A stretch of 64,000 nucleotides of DNA, from NCBI GenBank assembly GCA_002150815.3, contig NDFF03000132.1:1-64000 (forward strand). The letters are read 5' to 3'. Below, one piece after another: positions 23,001 through 34,269 of the stretch. The notes beneath the pieces were generated by a model that saw nothing but the letters and a program-made list of their open reading frames with translations, was not told where the DNA came from and made no database searches. Position 1 is the first letter of the stretch; the number at the start of each line of letters is the position of its first letter. The position numbers and the translations under genes are program-made. The DNA comes from Grammothele lineata. Its lineage: Eukaryota; Basidiomycota; Agaricomycetes; Polyporales; Polyporaceae.

Positions 23001-23947
23001 ACTACCGTCGTCGAGTTCGTGCCAGGTCCGCATCCAGCCTGGCCACCGCCGTCCGCGTTTGTACGTGCACAAACTGCGCCCGCGGGCGGGCAAGTCTTAG
23101 CACTGGCAGGAGCCCCGCCGCAAGGTTCAAACCGTCCCATCGGTATTTTTGTGCCTTCGCTGTCCACGGCGCGCCCGACATTCCGCCTCCCACGACCGGC
23201 CGTGCTGCCTTCTCCCCGCTGACGAGCGCACAGTGTTCGGCCATTGACTCCATCGGGGCTCGTCTTCATCCCAGCCTGCGGCCTCCCCCCGAGAAGAAAT
23301 GCGACGAGTGAGGCCGCTCGGACGCATCCTGTCCAAGAACCAGGCCGATGACGATCCGCACACCCGTTCCTTCGGCGTCCTCGAATCGCGCGCCAGATCT
23401 CGTCGGTCCCCCTTTCCTCTCCTTCCTCCGTCTTTCTGTCGAATGCTCCCCGCGTCCACAGGCTCCCGGGATGTCTCGACGCCTGCTTTCGCTCGGCTGC
23501 GCGCGCATTCCCTTCTTTCTTGCGCTCATCTTCTCCCCGGACCTCACGCCTTCCACAGGCCCCGAGCCCGTTTATAGTCATCGAAGTCGTCATGCGTCGC
23601 ACGCGAGAGCTTCCGCCTCCTGCCTCGCTCGCAGGCGATCTGTCTTGTGCCCTGGGACGCTCCCTCCAGATTCATGCCTCCTTGTCATGAGATTCGTCCT
23701 TCTCCACCAGATAGGATTCATCAGAAATCCGCGCCCAAGGTCCAGGGTCCCTCTCTGCCGGCCTCCACAACCCATCAACACGCTCGTGGCCCCGGCCTGC
23801 ATGCGGTGCCCATGGGCCCATCGCTTCAGCGATCCGGTCCCCGAGCCCTCGCCTCGCATGCGCGAAACCCACAACGCGTCGGCCGCTATGCCTCGCCCTC
23901 GTCTTCTTTCGGCCACTTCCTCTCGCTTCCCTCCTCCCCATACGTCG
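20061..23947. other. Gene-poor 3.9 kb spacer
   Basis: This is GC-rich, CpG-rich DNA with long overlapping open frames on both strands (up to 261 codons). They are Arg/Ser/Pro-rich, match no family I know and do not splice into anything coherent. I see no clear repeat. It may hold promoter sequence, decayed sequence or non-coding transcripts. Confidence 0.4.
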
Positions 23948-23954
23948 TATAAAT
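23948..23954 (+). promoter_or_regulatory. TATA box of the cyclopropane-synthase-like gene
   Basis: TATAAAT lies 85-89 nt before the ATG at 24037 and supports the chosen start. Confidence 0.6.
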
Positions 23955-24036
23955 TCTCTCCCGCAGAAGCCCATTCTGCACCCCCACCCCTCCCCCCCCC
24001 GGACGCACCTTCCGCGACGTACTCTCTATCTCCACC

Positions 24037-26288
24037 ATGCCTTCTCACATACACCTCGCCTCCAAGGAAAGTCTCGCGTCAGACAGTTCCTCGACTTCTT
24101 CTCTCCGCCGCCCCTGCCCTTACTCCTTCATGACCGCGTTTGGTACGCTGCTTCTCTGACACCGACGTTTGCGTCCGCTCATGTGAGGTCGTCGTCACCA
24201 GCTCGGTCGTCCATAGTGTCCCTCCTGCATGCCGCGATACAGGAGGGATACCTCGAAGTCGAGGACGTCGACCAGACGTTCCACTTTGGGCACCCAAAAA
24301 CCAACGGCGCCGCTGTCCACCTCAAGGTGCTCAACGGCAAATTCTGGACCCGCGTTTTCAGGTGAGTGGAGAGTGTAGTGGATAGAAGCGCGTCTTCGAT
24401 CGCTGACAGAAGCACGGCAGTACGGGCGATCTTGGTTGTGCGTCGCCACTTCCGCCGGTCTCGTGCGTGTTTGTGCTGATCCCATCGGTATTCAGTCAGC
24501 GAAGCATACATGATCGGGGAGGTGGAGGTTGAGAACCTCAAGGCGATCATGGACGTGAGCCAATCCACCCCCGCCTTCCGTTGTGCCTTCTCGCGTTCGT
24601 AACCGACGCCCCTTGCAGCTCTGGCTCGACAACCAATCATCGATGTCCGCTATTTCTTCCCTCTACAGCCGCCTCGCCTCCGCCCTCTCAGGGCTCCGGA
24701 ACGCCTTTTTCGGCCAGACCCGCTCCCGCGCCCGCTTGAACGTGATCGCGAGCTACGACCAATCGAACGAGCTCTTCAAGGTGCGCCCCCTTGCGCCCTC
24801 AATGCACAGCTTTGCTTCTGCTCGGGGCCTTTGGCGCGCACATCCTGACGTATTCCTCGTTTTAGGCCTTTCTCAGCAAGGAGATGATGTACTCTTGCGC
24901 GCTCTGGAGCGACGAAGAGGGCGGCGTACGCGGCGATCTCACACACGGCCCCACGCCGGGCGACCTAGAGGCCGCACAACATCGCAAGATTCATCACGTG
25001 CTCCAAGCCGCGCGCCTCAAGCCCGGCGACAGGGTGCTGGAGTTCGGTACCGGCTGGGGCGCGCTCGCGATCGAGGTGAGCGACCCCACTGCACATCCCA
25101 GCGGCGATGCTCGATCGTGCGCGCGCGGGGCCCCGCGCCAACCTTCTGGGCTCCCGCGCACGGAGTTTAACGGCGTTTTATCCGATGGGTTTCTCACGAA
25201 GACGTCTTCTGCAGGCTGCGGCATCCTATGGGTGCGAAGTGGACACGCTCACGCTCTCCGTCGAGCAAAAAGCACTCGCGGAGGAGCGTGTGCGGGAACG
25301 CGGGCTCGTCGGGCGTGTACGAGTACACTTGATGGACTACCGTGATATTCCAGCGGAGTTCAAGCACAAGTTTGACGCCTTCCTGAGCGTCGAGATGCTA
25401 GAGCACGTCGGAAGCAAAGTCAGTTCGACTTCCTTTTCTTATCCGCTACTTCTTCTCTAGCGCGCGAGCTGAGCCACCCTCCCACCATTCCACCGCCGAC
25501 AGTACTACAAGCGGTATTTTGAGATCGTCGACTTCGCACTCAAGCGCACAGGAGCCACGGCCGTGGTCACTTGCTCTTCCTTCCCTGAGGGCCGCTATAG
25601 CACCTACCAGTGAGTCTCCTCCCGTTTACGTTCGCACCCCATATCTGCCTCCGATCCGTGCTTCGCATACTTCTCTCCCCTTCGCGCTTCGCGATGCTGA
25701 CTTTGTGCGGGACGCAAAAAATAGGCCCGACGATTTCATGCGCCGATACATGTGGCCGAACTCGTGTCTGCCCAGCGCGACGGTCCTGATCGACGCGGCG
25801 TACGCAGCCTCCCAAGGCCGCTTCACCCTCGAAGCCGTCGAGAACCACGCGCCCCGTACGTCCCGCCCTCCCTCGTGCCCCGATCTATGCCTGATTGCAT
25901 TGCCCCCGCCTTCTTTTGATGCGCCTCGTTTCACTTCCGCCTGCGCCTCTCTGGCGCCGACCGGCAGATTATCCGCGCACGCTCCGCACGTGGGGCCGCC
26001 GCCTTCGGGCGAATCTGCGCCAAGAGACCATGGCGCGACAGTACCCCGCGCTCAAGGACGCCGCGATGTACGCCTCGTTCCTGCGCAAGTGGGAGTACCT
26101 CTTCGCGTACGCGGGTGCCGGGTTCGCGAAGGGCTACATCACCTGCCACATGTTGACGTTTGTGAGAGCGGTACGTTCACACTGCGCGCGCGCACTTCCA
26201 CCTCCCTCGTCCCACTGGACGGATAGCTCACTCGGCCGCCCTTTTTCCTCCTTCTGTGCAGAGCGATGTCACGGCTGCGTGCGATTAA
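24037..26288 (+). CDS. Cyclopropane-fatty-acyl-phospholipid synthase-like SAM methyltransferase
   Basis: Predicted to add a methylene or methyl group from S-adenosylmethionine to the double bond of unsaturated phospholipid acyl chains (Mycolic_acid_cyclopropane synthase family). Exons: 24037-24142, 24202-24361, 24500-24554, 24619-24780, 24866-25075, 25215-25418, 25503-25609, 25725-25855, 25968-26170, 26262-26288 (454 residues). The N-terminal lobe carries VEDVDQTFHFGHP and SEAYMIGEVEVENLK. SAM motif I is VLEFGTGWGALAIE, then LSVEQKALAEERV, MDYRDIP and SVEMLEHVG. The lipid-site region is DFMRRYMWPNSCLPS, where bacterial enzymes have YIFPGG. The C-terminal part ends YITCHMLTF. Nine short introns are all phase-consistent; the 27-nt last exon is the least certain. 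Confidence 0.9.
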
Positions 26289-27239
26289 TATCGGCGGCTC
26301 GTATGGCGGCGGAGATGAATTACGCGGCGCGCGCAGTCGCCCTGGCGGTTGGGCCCGACCCGAACGAGACTCGAATCCAGCACCGGGGGAACTGAAGAGA
26401 AGGAGGGCGGGATGAGTAAGCGTATGGTAGTAGCCATAGCACGCCGCCCGCCGCGGGTGCATGGCGACCAGGGAAGACGGTTCTTCGTCGGCTGCCGGGC
26501 TATCGCTCACGCCGCCCGCCGCGAACGTGCCGGTGCGAGATGATGACGTCGGGATGCTGTATTATACTTTTTTAACTGTCTCGTTCCTTTCAATTCATTG
26601 CACATATATACCCCTCACCCGACGGGAGCGTACGTACAACCGTTGCGCTCGTAACGCACTTGAGTGTTCGCCCTGGGTGCCTTCCTCCAGCCGGCGGCAC
26701 TTCCAGTAAGCCTAGTCCTCCGTTTCCCCTGTCCCTCAACGTTACCGTGGGCTCTTGATCCCTACATACGCGCACTAGACGCACGCACAACACGTAGGTT
26801 ACCGAACGGGCTCCGGACGGGCACACTATTGCCGCCGAGCAGGCTAACCTTGAGGTAAAATATCAATAGGCCCAGCAGGGCGGGATCCCCGATTTCATTA
26901 TGGGAATGCCCGGGAGCGGGCGCCGCTGAAGGGCGAGCCTCGTGTGCGTAGGTGGCGTGGACCCTGCGCGCACCCGCGCGCGGTGATACTTGCGCGGCGA
27001 GCGACGAGCATCGAGCGTCGCTCGCGCCCGGGGCCGAGAAAGTACTAGCGCGACGGCTCTCGGGTTTGCTCCCGCGAAGGTTGGAACGGTCGCAGGGAAG
27101 GCCAGCCGGTGCGCCGCAAGCTGAAGGGGCCCGGTCAATGGCTGTCGGTCACGGTCATGCTGTCCGTCGTGGAAGCGAGGCAGTCGATCGCTGGTTCCGC
27201 CGGCGCACGAGGCGGCGGAACGATGTCATGCCAAGGATC
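26289..27239. other. Intergenic; one short match to the foldback terminus
   Basis: No gene is seen. Bases 26876-26895 (CAGGGCGGGATCCCCGATTT) resemble the outer end of the foldback element downstream (CACGGCGGGGATTCCCGATT) and may be a relic terminus. The rest is unremarkable. Confidence 0.35.
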
Positions 27240-27242
27240 ATG

Positions 27243-27653
27243 CACGGCGGGGATTCCCGATTTTTGGGAGGGGGAAAAATCGGTGACCAATGGTGACTCG
27301 GGATTACCCTTTCTGCGGATTTTCAGCTGTTCTCCTTGGTCGAGAAAGGTATCATATTGCGGAGATTTTACGACAAAGGAAAATCAATCGGAAACCTCCG
27401 GCGCGGAAACCGACGAAAAGGTTTCATTTTCACGGCCGTAGTCACGTGATGAGGGAGAAAAATCGCGCGAAAGGAGTGTAGAGAGTAAACATTCTACAAT
27501 GTGCGCTTTCAGTGATTTCCCTGTAGCAGAAAATGTAAACATTTCCGTGTCGACTGGCACCCTCTCACACTGGGCGCTTCTCATTGCGACGCGACGCGCC
27601 TCGCTGCACCGCGCCACTCCCCGATGCGCCGCGACGCACCGCACCGCTCCCCA
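27243..27653 (+). repeat. Left inverted arm of foldback element
   Basis: The 411 bp match the reverse complement of 27797-28207. Differences I see are atTgcgg/atCgcgg, cattTtcac/cattAtcac, gcgaCgcacc/gcgaTgcacc and cacCgctcc/cacTgctcc. The inner end is rich in gcgacgc/gcgcc steps. Confidence 0.93.
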
Positions 27654-27796
27654 ACGCACTCGCGCATCGTAGTGAGACATTGTGTGCTATATGTCAACAG
27701 AATAGTGCAGCGTGTTAAGGAGCAGGTTTACTGAAGAAGCGCAGAGCAGTTTTTTGCGTCGTATAAGTACTTAATGTCGCGGCGCCCTGAGGGAAG

Positions 27797-28207
27797 TGGG
27801 GAGCAGTGCGGTGCATCGCGGCGCATCGGGGAGTGGCGCGGTGCAGCGAGGCGCGTCGCGTCGCAATGAGAAGCGCCCAGTGTGAGAGGGTGCCAGTCGA
27901 CACGGAAATGTTTACATTTTCTGCTACAGGGAAATCACTGAAAGCGCACATTGTAGAATGTTTACTCTCTACACTCCTTTCGCGCGATTTTTCTCCCTCA
28001 TCACGTGACTACGGCCGTGATAATGAAACCTTTTCGTCGGTTTCCGCGCCGGAGGTTTCCGATTGATTTTCCTTTGTCGTAAAATCTCCGCGATATGATA
28101 CCTTTCTCGACCAAGGAGAACAGCTGAAAATCCGCAGAAAGGGTAATCCCGAGTCACCATTGGTCACCGATTTTTCCCCCTCCCAAAAATCGGGAATCCC
28201 CGCCGTG
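27797..28207 (-). repeat. Right inverted arm of foldback element
   Basis: Mirror copy of the left arm. A transcript across both arms would fold into a roughly 410-bp hairpin. Confidence 0.93.
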
Positions 28208-28210
28208 ATG

Positions 28211-31200
28211 CGTCCTTCGTCCGGGGGCGGGCCAACATGGCTATACATGCACACCATGCCTGGGAACTGGTGTAATACAAGAGGGCACATGCACATTATA
28301 CACGGGTAGTGTTCCGGATACGACGGACGCGGATGCGTTCCGCTGGATGTTCAGGACCTGCAAGGTACAGTATCTGCCCAACCGAGCAACTCGCCAACCG
28401 AGGCGACCGTGCGTCACGCTCGCGCGCAAACGAACGCGCCACTTACGATCCGTTTCCCGGATCAGGGATCCAAGCGATTGAAAGAAGATAAGTAGTACTT
28501 ATACTGCGAGCGAGATCATGAGAGGGGATCGCACGCGATCGAGATCTGATCACGACACGATCCGCCCGCGGCCAGTGTGAGAGTCGCAGGCTCCGCCTGG
28601 ACAGGCCTGTGAGAACGCTGGCGGCGGCAGGGGAAGAGAAGAGAACCTCTTGCCGCCGAGTGAGAGCGAAAACGGAACGCACAGCGCGCTCAATCAGCTC
28701 CCCGCGAGACACGCGAGCTGCAACGGCGGTGCGTGGGCTCCGCTTCGGGGCCACTCCTACGTCGCCTTTCCCAGACGACGGTCGCGCGCGCGACGAGCCT
28801 ACTCCGGCCTGGCTGGAGCCAGGCCCGCGCGAAGGCCCTTCGCGGGCTTCTTCTTGTGATTTACTTTGTCCCGCACCCGCACGAAATTCGAACAGCGCGG
28901 CGGCCCGTGGGGCGCGATGCGAGCGTGTTACGTTAAGCGTCGTCTACGGACCGGCGCGGTCCCGTAAGCATGATCGTTGGTGCAGAGAGCTGGCGCGCCA
29001 AGTACGTGAGAGATCCCGCACGATAATGGAGAAAGAAGAAGGCCGGAGGTACGTACCGGCTCGGGGAGAGCAACACGAAGGTTCAGTGCACTAGTGCGCT
29101 TCTCCGTCGCTGAAAATCCGCCAGGTGAGCACTGGGAGGGCGAATGGGGGAGCTGGAGTTTTAACCCTTCCATGATCGGAGGAGGCTGTGCTGTGCTCTA
29201 GGCCGATTCAAGAAATTCATAGCCCAGCGCGGAGCGCTGCCACCGGCGGCTGCCAGCTAGACGAAGTAAGACGCGCAATGACCGTGTCTTTGAGCCCCTC
29301 TTGCGCCCCCGAAGGTTCGTGAGGGTTCGCGCCGCGTGGCCCGCGTGGCACACGCGTCCGCCCAAAGTGGCTTTGCGCAGAACATCATAGCGCGTCCAGA
29401 AGCCGAGAGAACCCGCGAGCCCTTGATGTCGACCAGGCGTGCAGGCGTCCATCCATGCACCACGTCGCGAACGTCACGGTCATTTTCCCGCTGCCGAGAT
29501 ACCGTCTCCACTCGTGCGAGCCGCGCCCCTGCCGGTGGGACTCCACACCCATACGACGAGCTTGAGGTCGAGCCACTTCCATCTGGATCTGTGGCCTGCG
29601 GGCGATCCTGGCGCGTGATGTCCGAAAGTGCGCCCCGACGAGGGCGATGGGAGCCGTTGACGTATTTCGGTGAATTTACGACGTATGAATGGCGTACGAG
29701 GGGCGCAACGTAGCTGCGCACCGCGCGCCGATCGAGTCCGAAGGTTGCCTCGCTGCAGGAGTCTAGGTCGGGGACTGAGGGCCTCGGACGGCCGTCGGAA
29801 GGCCCCAGGGGAGAACATGGATATTGACCACCTGATTTGGGACTCATAGAAGAGGCGGCGCAGTTGAATGATAATTTCCGCCGGGTTTTGGGGGTGGGGG
29901 ACTCGCAAGCGAGTGCGGCTCGAGCTCAGGGTGGTTGCGGGCTGCGAAGAGCGTGTTACTCCGATTTGTATGGATTATCTAGAGGCGGAATATCGCGAAG
30001 ACATTAAGCAATAAATTTAAGCATACTTGACGGAGAACACACTTACACTGACACAACCTTGTCCACGCGAAACGTCGTCCGCGACGTGTGCAGTAGGGAC
30101 TGCACCAGTCGCTCGGTTTGGTATAGGTCCTCTATTCGAAGGCCCTGGGTAGTAGCGCTACACTAGAATCACAACAGTATTCTATATTGACCCAGCGTTT
30201 GCAGCAGCGGCAAAGGCCTGACGCGCGAGGTAAGATTTTATTCCAAAGTCAGGCACATGGTAAGCCGGGAGAGTAAGTGTAAGATTCTCCCCGGCTCCCT
30301 ATACAGAACGCCTCGTAGTCAGTACGCAGCAAGGAAGCCTGCGCAGAAATAATCCCAGGCAAACGACCGTCCACTCACCGGGAGCTGTGGCGACTAACCG
30401 ATCAAATCGCATGGGGGCCGTCTGCTCTTTGAGTCAGCACCCGCCCGCAGATCGAGCTCAAGATCGTGGGCGGCCAGCGGGGTGGGCGTGGCTACGGCGA
30501 CACGGGCTGCCGGAAGACGTCGCTCACGACGAGCTTCCCCTTGCGGTATGTTACACAACGGGCGCTCGGGGAATGAATGCGGGGGCAAGTCGGTTCCCAG
30601 TCTGGGGAGAGCCATCAGAACGGGAGGCAGAAAGACATTCATGAGATCCTTGCAGCTTACTGTAGCCCCAGCGTCCGTCTCTCTCTCGCACGGCGTCATC
30701 GTAGACGTCTGGTCACCCGGCCAGCGTGTCGGTGCGCGCGGCGAAACCCTGCCTTGACGGACAGCGCACTTCCTGGGCGCGATCCTTCCCGGTGCGCCGA
30801 ATCTAAACGATAAGGCGAATGGTGGACGAGCGAACATTCCGCACGCGCTCGCGACGCGACATTTGGCCAAGTCTGGGCTTACGGCAGCGCCGTCCGGAGC
30901 TTTCGAGACGGGAGGCACGGAAGGACACATCTGGGGGCCGGCCGTACCGCGCGGGTGAACAGATCTGTACTTCCCCCGGATGAAGGCTCTTCTTCAATTG
31001 AGTCGGCCAGCAGGGGCTCGGGGAGGCGAAGCGCTGCGTTAGAATCGGAGGAAATAATTGTGGCGATCGAGCGACGGTTGGAAAAGACAGGCGAGCAGCT
31101 AGGGGAGAGTGAGAGCCCTGGAGACGAAGTGCGTGAAACGTGGTAGAATACATGCGTGAATGCGAGCCAAACCGAACCTTCCGTGAACCCTATTCTGTCC

Positions 31201-31422
31201 CCGATAAACTACGAGCAGGACCAATGGCCCCGGACGCCTGTGCCTCCCTGCAGTCCTGTATCATACACGTCACCAATAATTTAGCGACAATACGCCCGAC
31301 GCTTGATGACGTCCCCTGCACCTGCGCCTCGCGCGGTGAGTATACAACATCACGGGCGCATGATGCCGAAATTACACACACCTGAGGATGCCGAGAGAGC
31401 CCGCGCTGCCAGAGTGCCTCGT
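28211..31422. other. Gene-poor 3.2 kb spacer
   Basis: No gene is supported. There are short palindromes such as gcgaaggcccttcgc near 28840. Open frames of 100-200 codons overlap on both strands and have no recognisable motifs. Confidence 0.4.
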
Positions 31423-32831
31423 TTATCCGCAGCAGGTCCATTTCCCGTCGCGCTCGAACCAGACCTTGCCCTTCGGCAGGATAATAGTGCGCAAGGTGGG
31501 ACAGGCCTTGCTCCACGTTTGCGCGATCTGGCCCTCGTCCTCGACCGAGGCAGACCCAGCGGCCATGAACGTGAGGTAACGCAGGCCCGAGAAACGCGCC
31601 AAACACGGCGCCGTGTCTTGCAGCGTTTTCTGGTGGGGCAATTCAGTACGATGGAAGCGACGAACTTTCCGTAGCATTGGGTCTGGCGAATCCACGGTGT
31701 GTCGTGAGGTTATGACGTTCAATACAAATGCCGAAAAACGGATGCGGCAAGTGCACCAACATTTCTAACGCTGTTACGACTAGATTGACGACATGCCCCA
31801 GGACAAGCGCGTTTTTCACCGGCGCTGAGCGGGCAACAGGTGTTCGTATCACGCAAGAGATAGAATGCATCAAAGACGGCACGTCCTCCTACCGACCCGC
31901 AGCACCGGGAGCAGGACGTACGTGAATGTATAACGAGATACGAGCAAGACAAGGTAGAAAGGCCCCAAACGTGGATATGTACGATCAATTCGGAACATCT
32001 ACTCACAATATCAAACGATGCCATAAGGACTACGACGTGGAGCGCTTCGAGAGACGGTAACCGTCGCGCTATCTCCGGCAAGAGGACGTTGGGAGCGAGG
32101 GTATGGTCGAGCGACATAATCGTGAGGCGCTTGACAGGCGCTGACGAGAGAGCGAGGGCTTCGAGGGGCTGGCACCCATCTTCGACAAACATGGAGAGCG
32201 AGACGACCTCGATGGGGCGGTCTTTGACTACGGCTGAGATGACGGAGGGCCCGGCGTGGACGGCGCGGAAAGAGCGGAGATTGGGCATGGCGGTATCCTC
32301 GAGCAGGAAGGGCTGCTTTGTCTGGAAGCCGCGGAGACAGAGCTCGACGAGGTCAGGCTGTGTGTTGAGCACCTGAGCGAGCTGTGCGTCGCAGCGGATG
32401 GAAGTGCCTAGGGTACGGAGCGAGGGGGGGAGGTCCTGGAGGACCCATGCGAGGGAGTAGTGATTGTCTTGAGGTGAGAGCTCGATGCTGAGATGGCGGA
32501 GGGCGATAAGGTGGGTGAGGGCGTCGTGAAGAAGGCGGAAGAGATTTGAGACGACTCGGTGCTGGGTCCAATCGATGTTCAGTCGGCGGACGAGGATGGC
32601 GTTGGCAGGGGTGAGGCAAAGAGACTTGAGACATGCGATACAGCGGCGGATTGGAAGCTCTGGGATTACGCGGTAAAGGACTCGGATGGCAATGTCATAG
32701 AAGAGACGATTCGCGCAGAGGATGGGCAGGAGGTCGGTGCAGTCGAGCTCGTGGAAGACAGAGTCGAGGATCTCGACAGGGAAGGCGAGCAGGCGGAAGT
32801 AGACGTGGTACGCCGCGCTGGCGGTGGCCAT
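31423..32831 (-). CDS. F-box protein with a long intron
   Basis: Exons 32831-32007 and 31629-31423 give 343 residues. The N-terminal F-box reads LLAFPVEILDSVFHELD then LPILCANRLFYDIAIRVLYRVI. It is followed by leucine-rich segments (LRHLSIELSP, LVELCLRGFQ, LPSLEALHVVVLM). The second exon continues the LRR pattern (LARFSGLRYLTFMAAG) and ends with a characteristic basidiomycete motif, ACPTLRTIILPKGKVWF. The intervening intron (GTGAGT...CACCAG) would be 377 nt, several times the local norm. It contains open sequence that could hide a small exon, so the middle of the protein is uncertain. It probably acts as an SCF substrate adaptor. Confidence 0.78.
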
Positions 32832-33417
32832 CCGAGCAGACCGTCACGATGAGGAGTTTCAGAGTCCGGAGGCGACAGCACGTGTTCTGCGGCGACGAGG
32901 CTGGTCGTCGTGACTCGTGAGCGAGATGGAGGCCAGTACCTGGACGTCTGGCAGTGGGCGCGAGGGAGAGAGGCTCTGGAGTGACTCCGGCGCTGGCGGG
33001 ACATGCCTGGGACCGGTGGCGGCGGCGTCGACGCTCGAGGGCAGTGACGACATTTCAGACACATCTCGTCCATTTCCTATCTTGCTCTCGTACTCTCGAC
33101 TCCCTTTCTTTCTTCCTTGCCACGCATCGTAGCCCTTGAACAAAATTCAACAAATTGACAAAGATCACAAATACTATTAACCAAGAGTTTGTCCAATCGC
33201 AGGTCACGTCAACTCGGGAGGCAGCTGCAGCATGCATCGGCTTCCGTCAAGTCCTAACCTCGAAATGATTCGTACATATGCCATGGTTTATGTGTACATG
33301 ACTGAATAACTTCAGGCTATCTGACCCACACCTTCTGCTGTCGATATCTTTCTCCTTGAAAGCCAGCTCCGGACGAGTACTATAGCTCTTCGCGCGCGCA
33401 TTCCCCTTCCCACTCCG
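32832..33417. other. Intergenic, nothing seen
   Basis: This lies between the start of the F-box gene and the stop of the MYND gene. The open frames here are antisense or upstream shadows. Confidence 0.5.
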
Positions 33418-34269
33418 CTACGGGAAGAAATCGAATCCTGGTCGCCTTTCCCGCGTCCACTCTTCTTCTCGGTACTCGTCGGCAAACTCTCGAAGCCATT
33501 CGGGGCTCAACTGCCTCCGCCATGGCCCGTGTTCAGACGGATCCGCCAAATCAAGCAGATGCGAGTGGAAGTTGTAGACGATCTCGATTGCCTCCTTCAT
33601 CAACGGCTTGCGATCCTTGCGGACAACGTAGCACTATGATGGGTGTATTCATCAGTCTCAAAACATACGATAGGATCGCTAATTTGAGAAATACGCTCGC
33701 TAGTGACGGCTACTCACAGTGCCGGGCAACTCGAGCGGCCCCTGCCAGCTGCAAACGGACATATCATTAGGCGGACGAGCACTCCCATCACGCACAATCA
33801 ACGACTCACTGTATAGGAGCAAACCCATCGTGAGGCTCGATCCGTAGGAAACCGCTGGCTGGTTGTTCTCGTCCGAATGTTCCCCGCCGTGCAGGGAATC
33901 ACTATACATGACGAGCGGATATCCACACAGGTCTGTGACCGGGCAGAGCTCCCCTCGCGTGAAGATGGGATGAGAGGTGTTGAGGAGAATATGCTCAAAC
34001 TGGCGTATCCACGGTTCGTGGCTATTGTCGAGAATTTTGATGCCCCAGACCTCGTCATCTGCCAGTGGACGGCACATAGGTTTATGGATCTTCCAGTGGG
34101 CCCGCTGGCAGTCCGTGGACTGGTCGAAGTGTGAGTGTCATAATGTCTTTATGGTCTCGACAGGACAACTAACGCAATATTTCCCCGTCGCTCCATGGCA
34201 TCTCGAACAGTTCCTCAGGCCTTCTGCAGGGGTTTTACCACACTTGGAGCATCGGTCAGATGTGGCCAT
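33418..34269 (-). CDS. MYND-type zinc finger protein
   Basis: Exons 34269-34174, 34119-33718 and 33633-33418 give 237 residues. The MYND finger is N-terminal: CSKCGKTP, then CSRCHGATGKYC, then DCQRAHWKIHKPMC. The first intron (GTTAGT...GACCAG) falls inside it and must be removed to assemble all Cys/His ligands. The rest has no known domain but contains PVTDLCGYPLVMYSD and a C-terminal charged tail. A GTGAGT...TTTGCAG pair inside exon 2 (61 nt) would shift the frame if spliced, so it is treated as coding. MYND fingers bind proline-rich partners; the specific role is unknown. A TATATAAAG on the minus strand lies at 34411-34419. Confidence 0.85.

Larger units (their letters stand above)
27240..28210. 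mobile_element. 965-bp foldback (giant MITE-like) DNA transposon, CACTA-like ends
   Basis: The element proper is 27243-28207, flanked by ATG on both sides (27240-27242 and 28208-28210), a probable 3-bp target-site duplication. It begins CACGGCGGGG and ends with the exact reverse complement. Two 411-bp arms (27243-27653, 27797-28207) are inverted copies with only about four differences, leaving a 143-bp centre. It encodes no transposase; the long open frames in the arms are the same translated arm read twice. Termini starting CAC with 3-bp duplications are typical of CACTA/EnSpm elements, so a non-autonomous CACTA-type foldback is inferred. The near-identity of the arms suggests a recent origin or strong gene conversion. 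Confidence 0.85.

Noticed and set aside
22817..24133. Two opposed 261-codon open frames (22817-23602 minus, 23348-24133 plus)
   Set aside because: They overlap each other, are Arg/Ser/Pro-rich, show no domain or splice logic, and are expected by chance in this GC-rich DNA with few stop codons.
27384..28066. Two open frames with almost the same peptide on opposite strands
   Set aside because: They are the same inverted arm of the foldback element translated twice; there is no start context or family resemblance.
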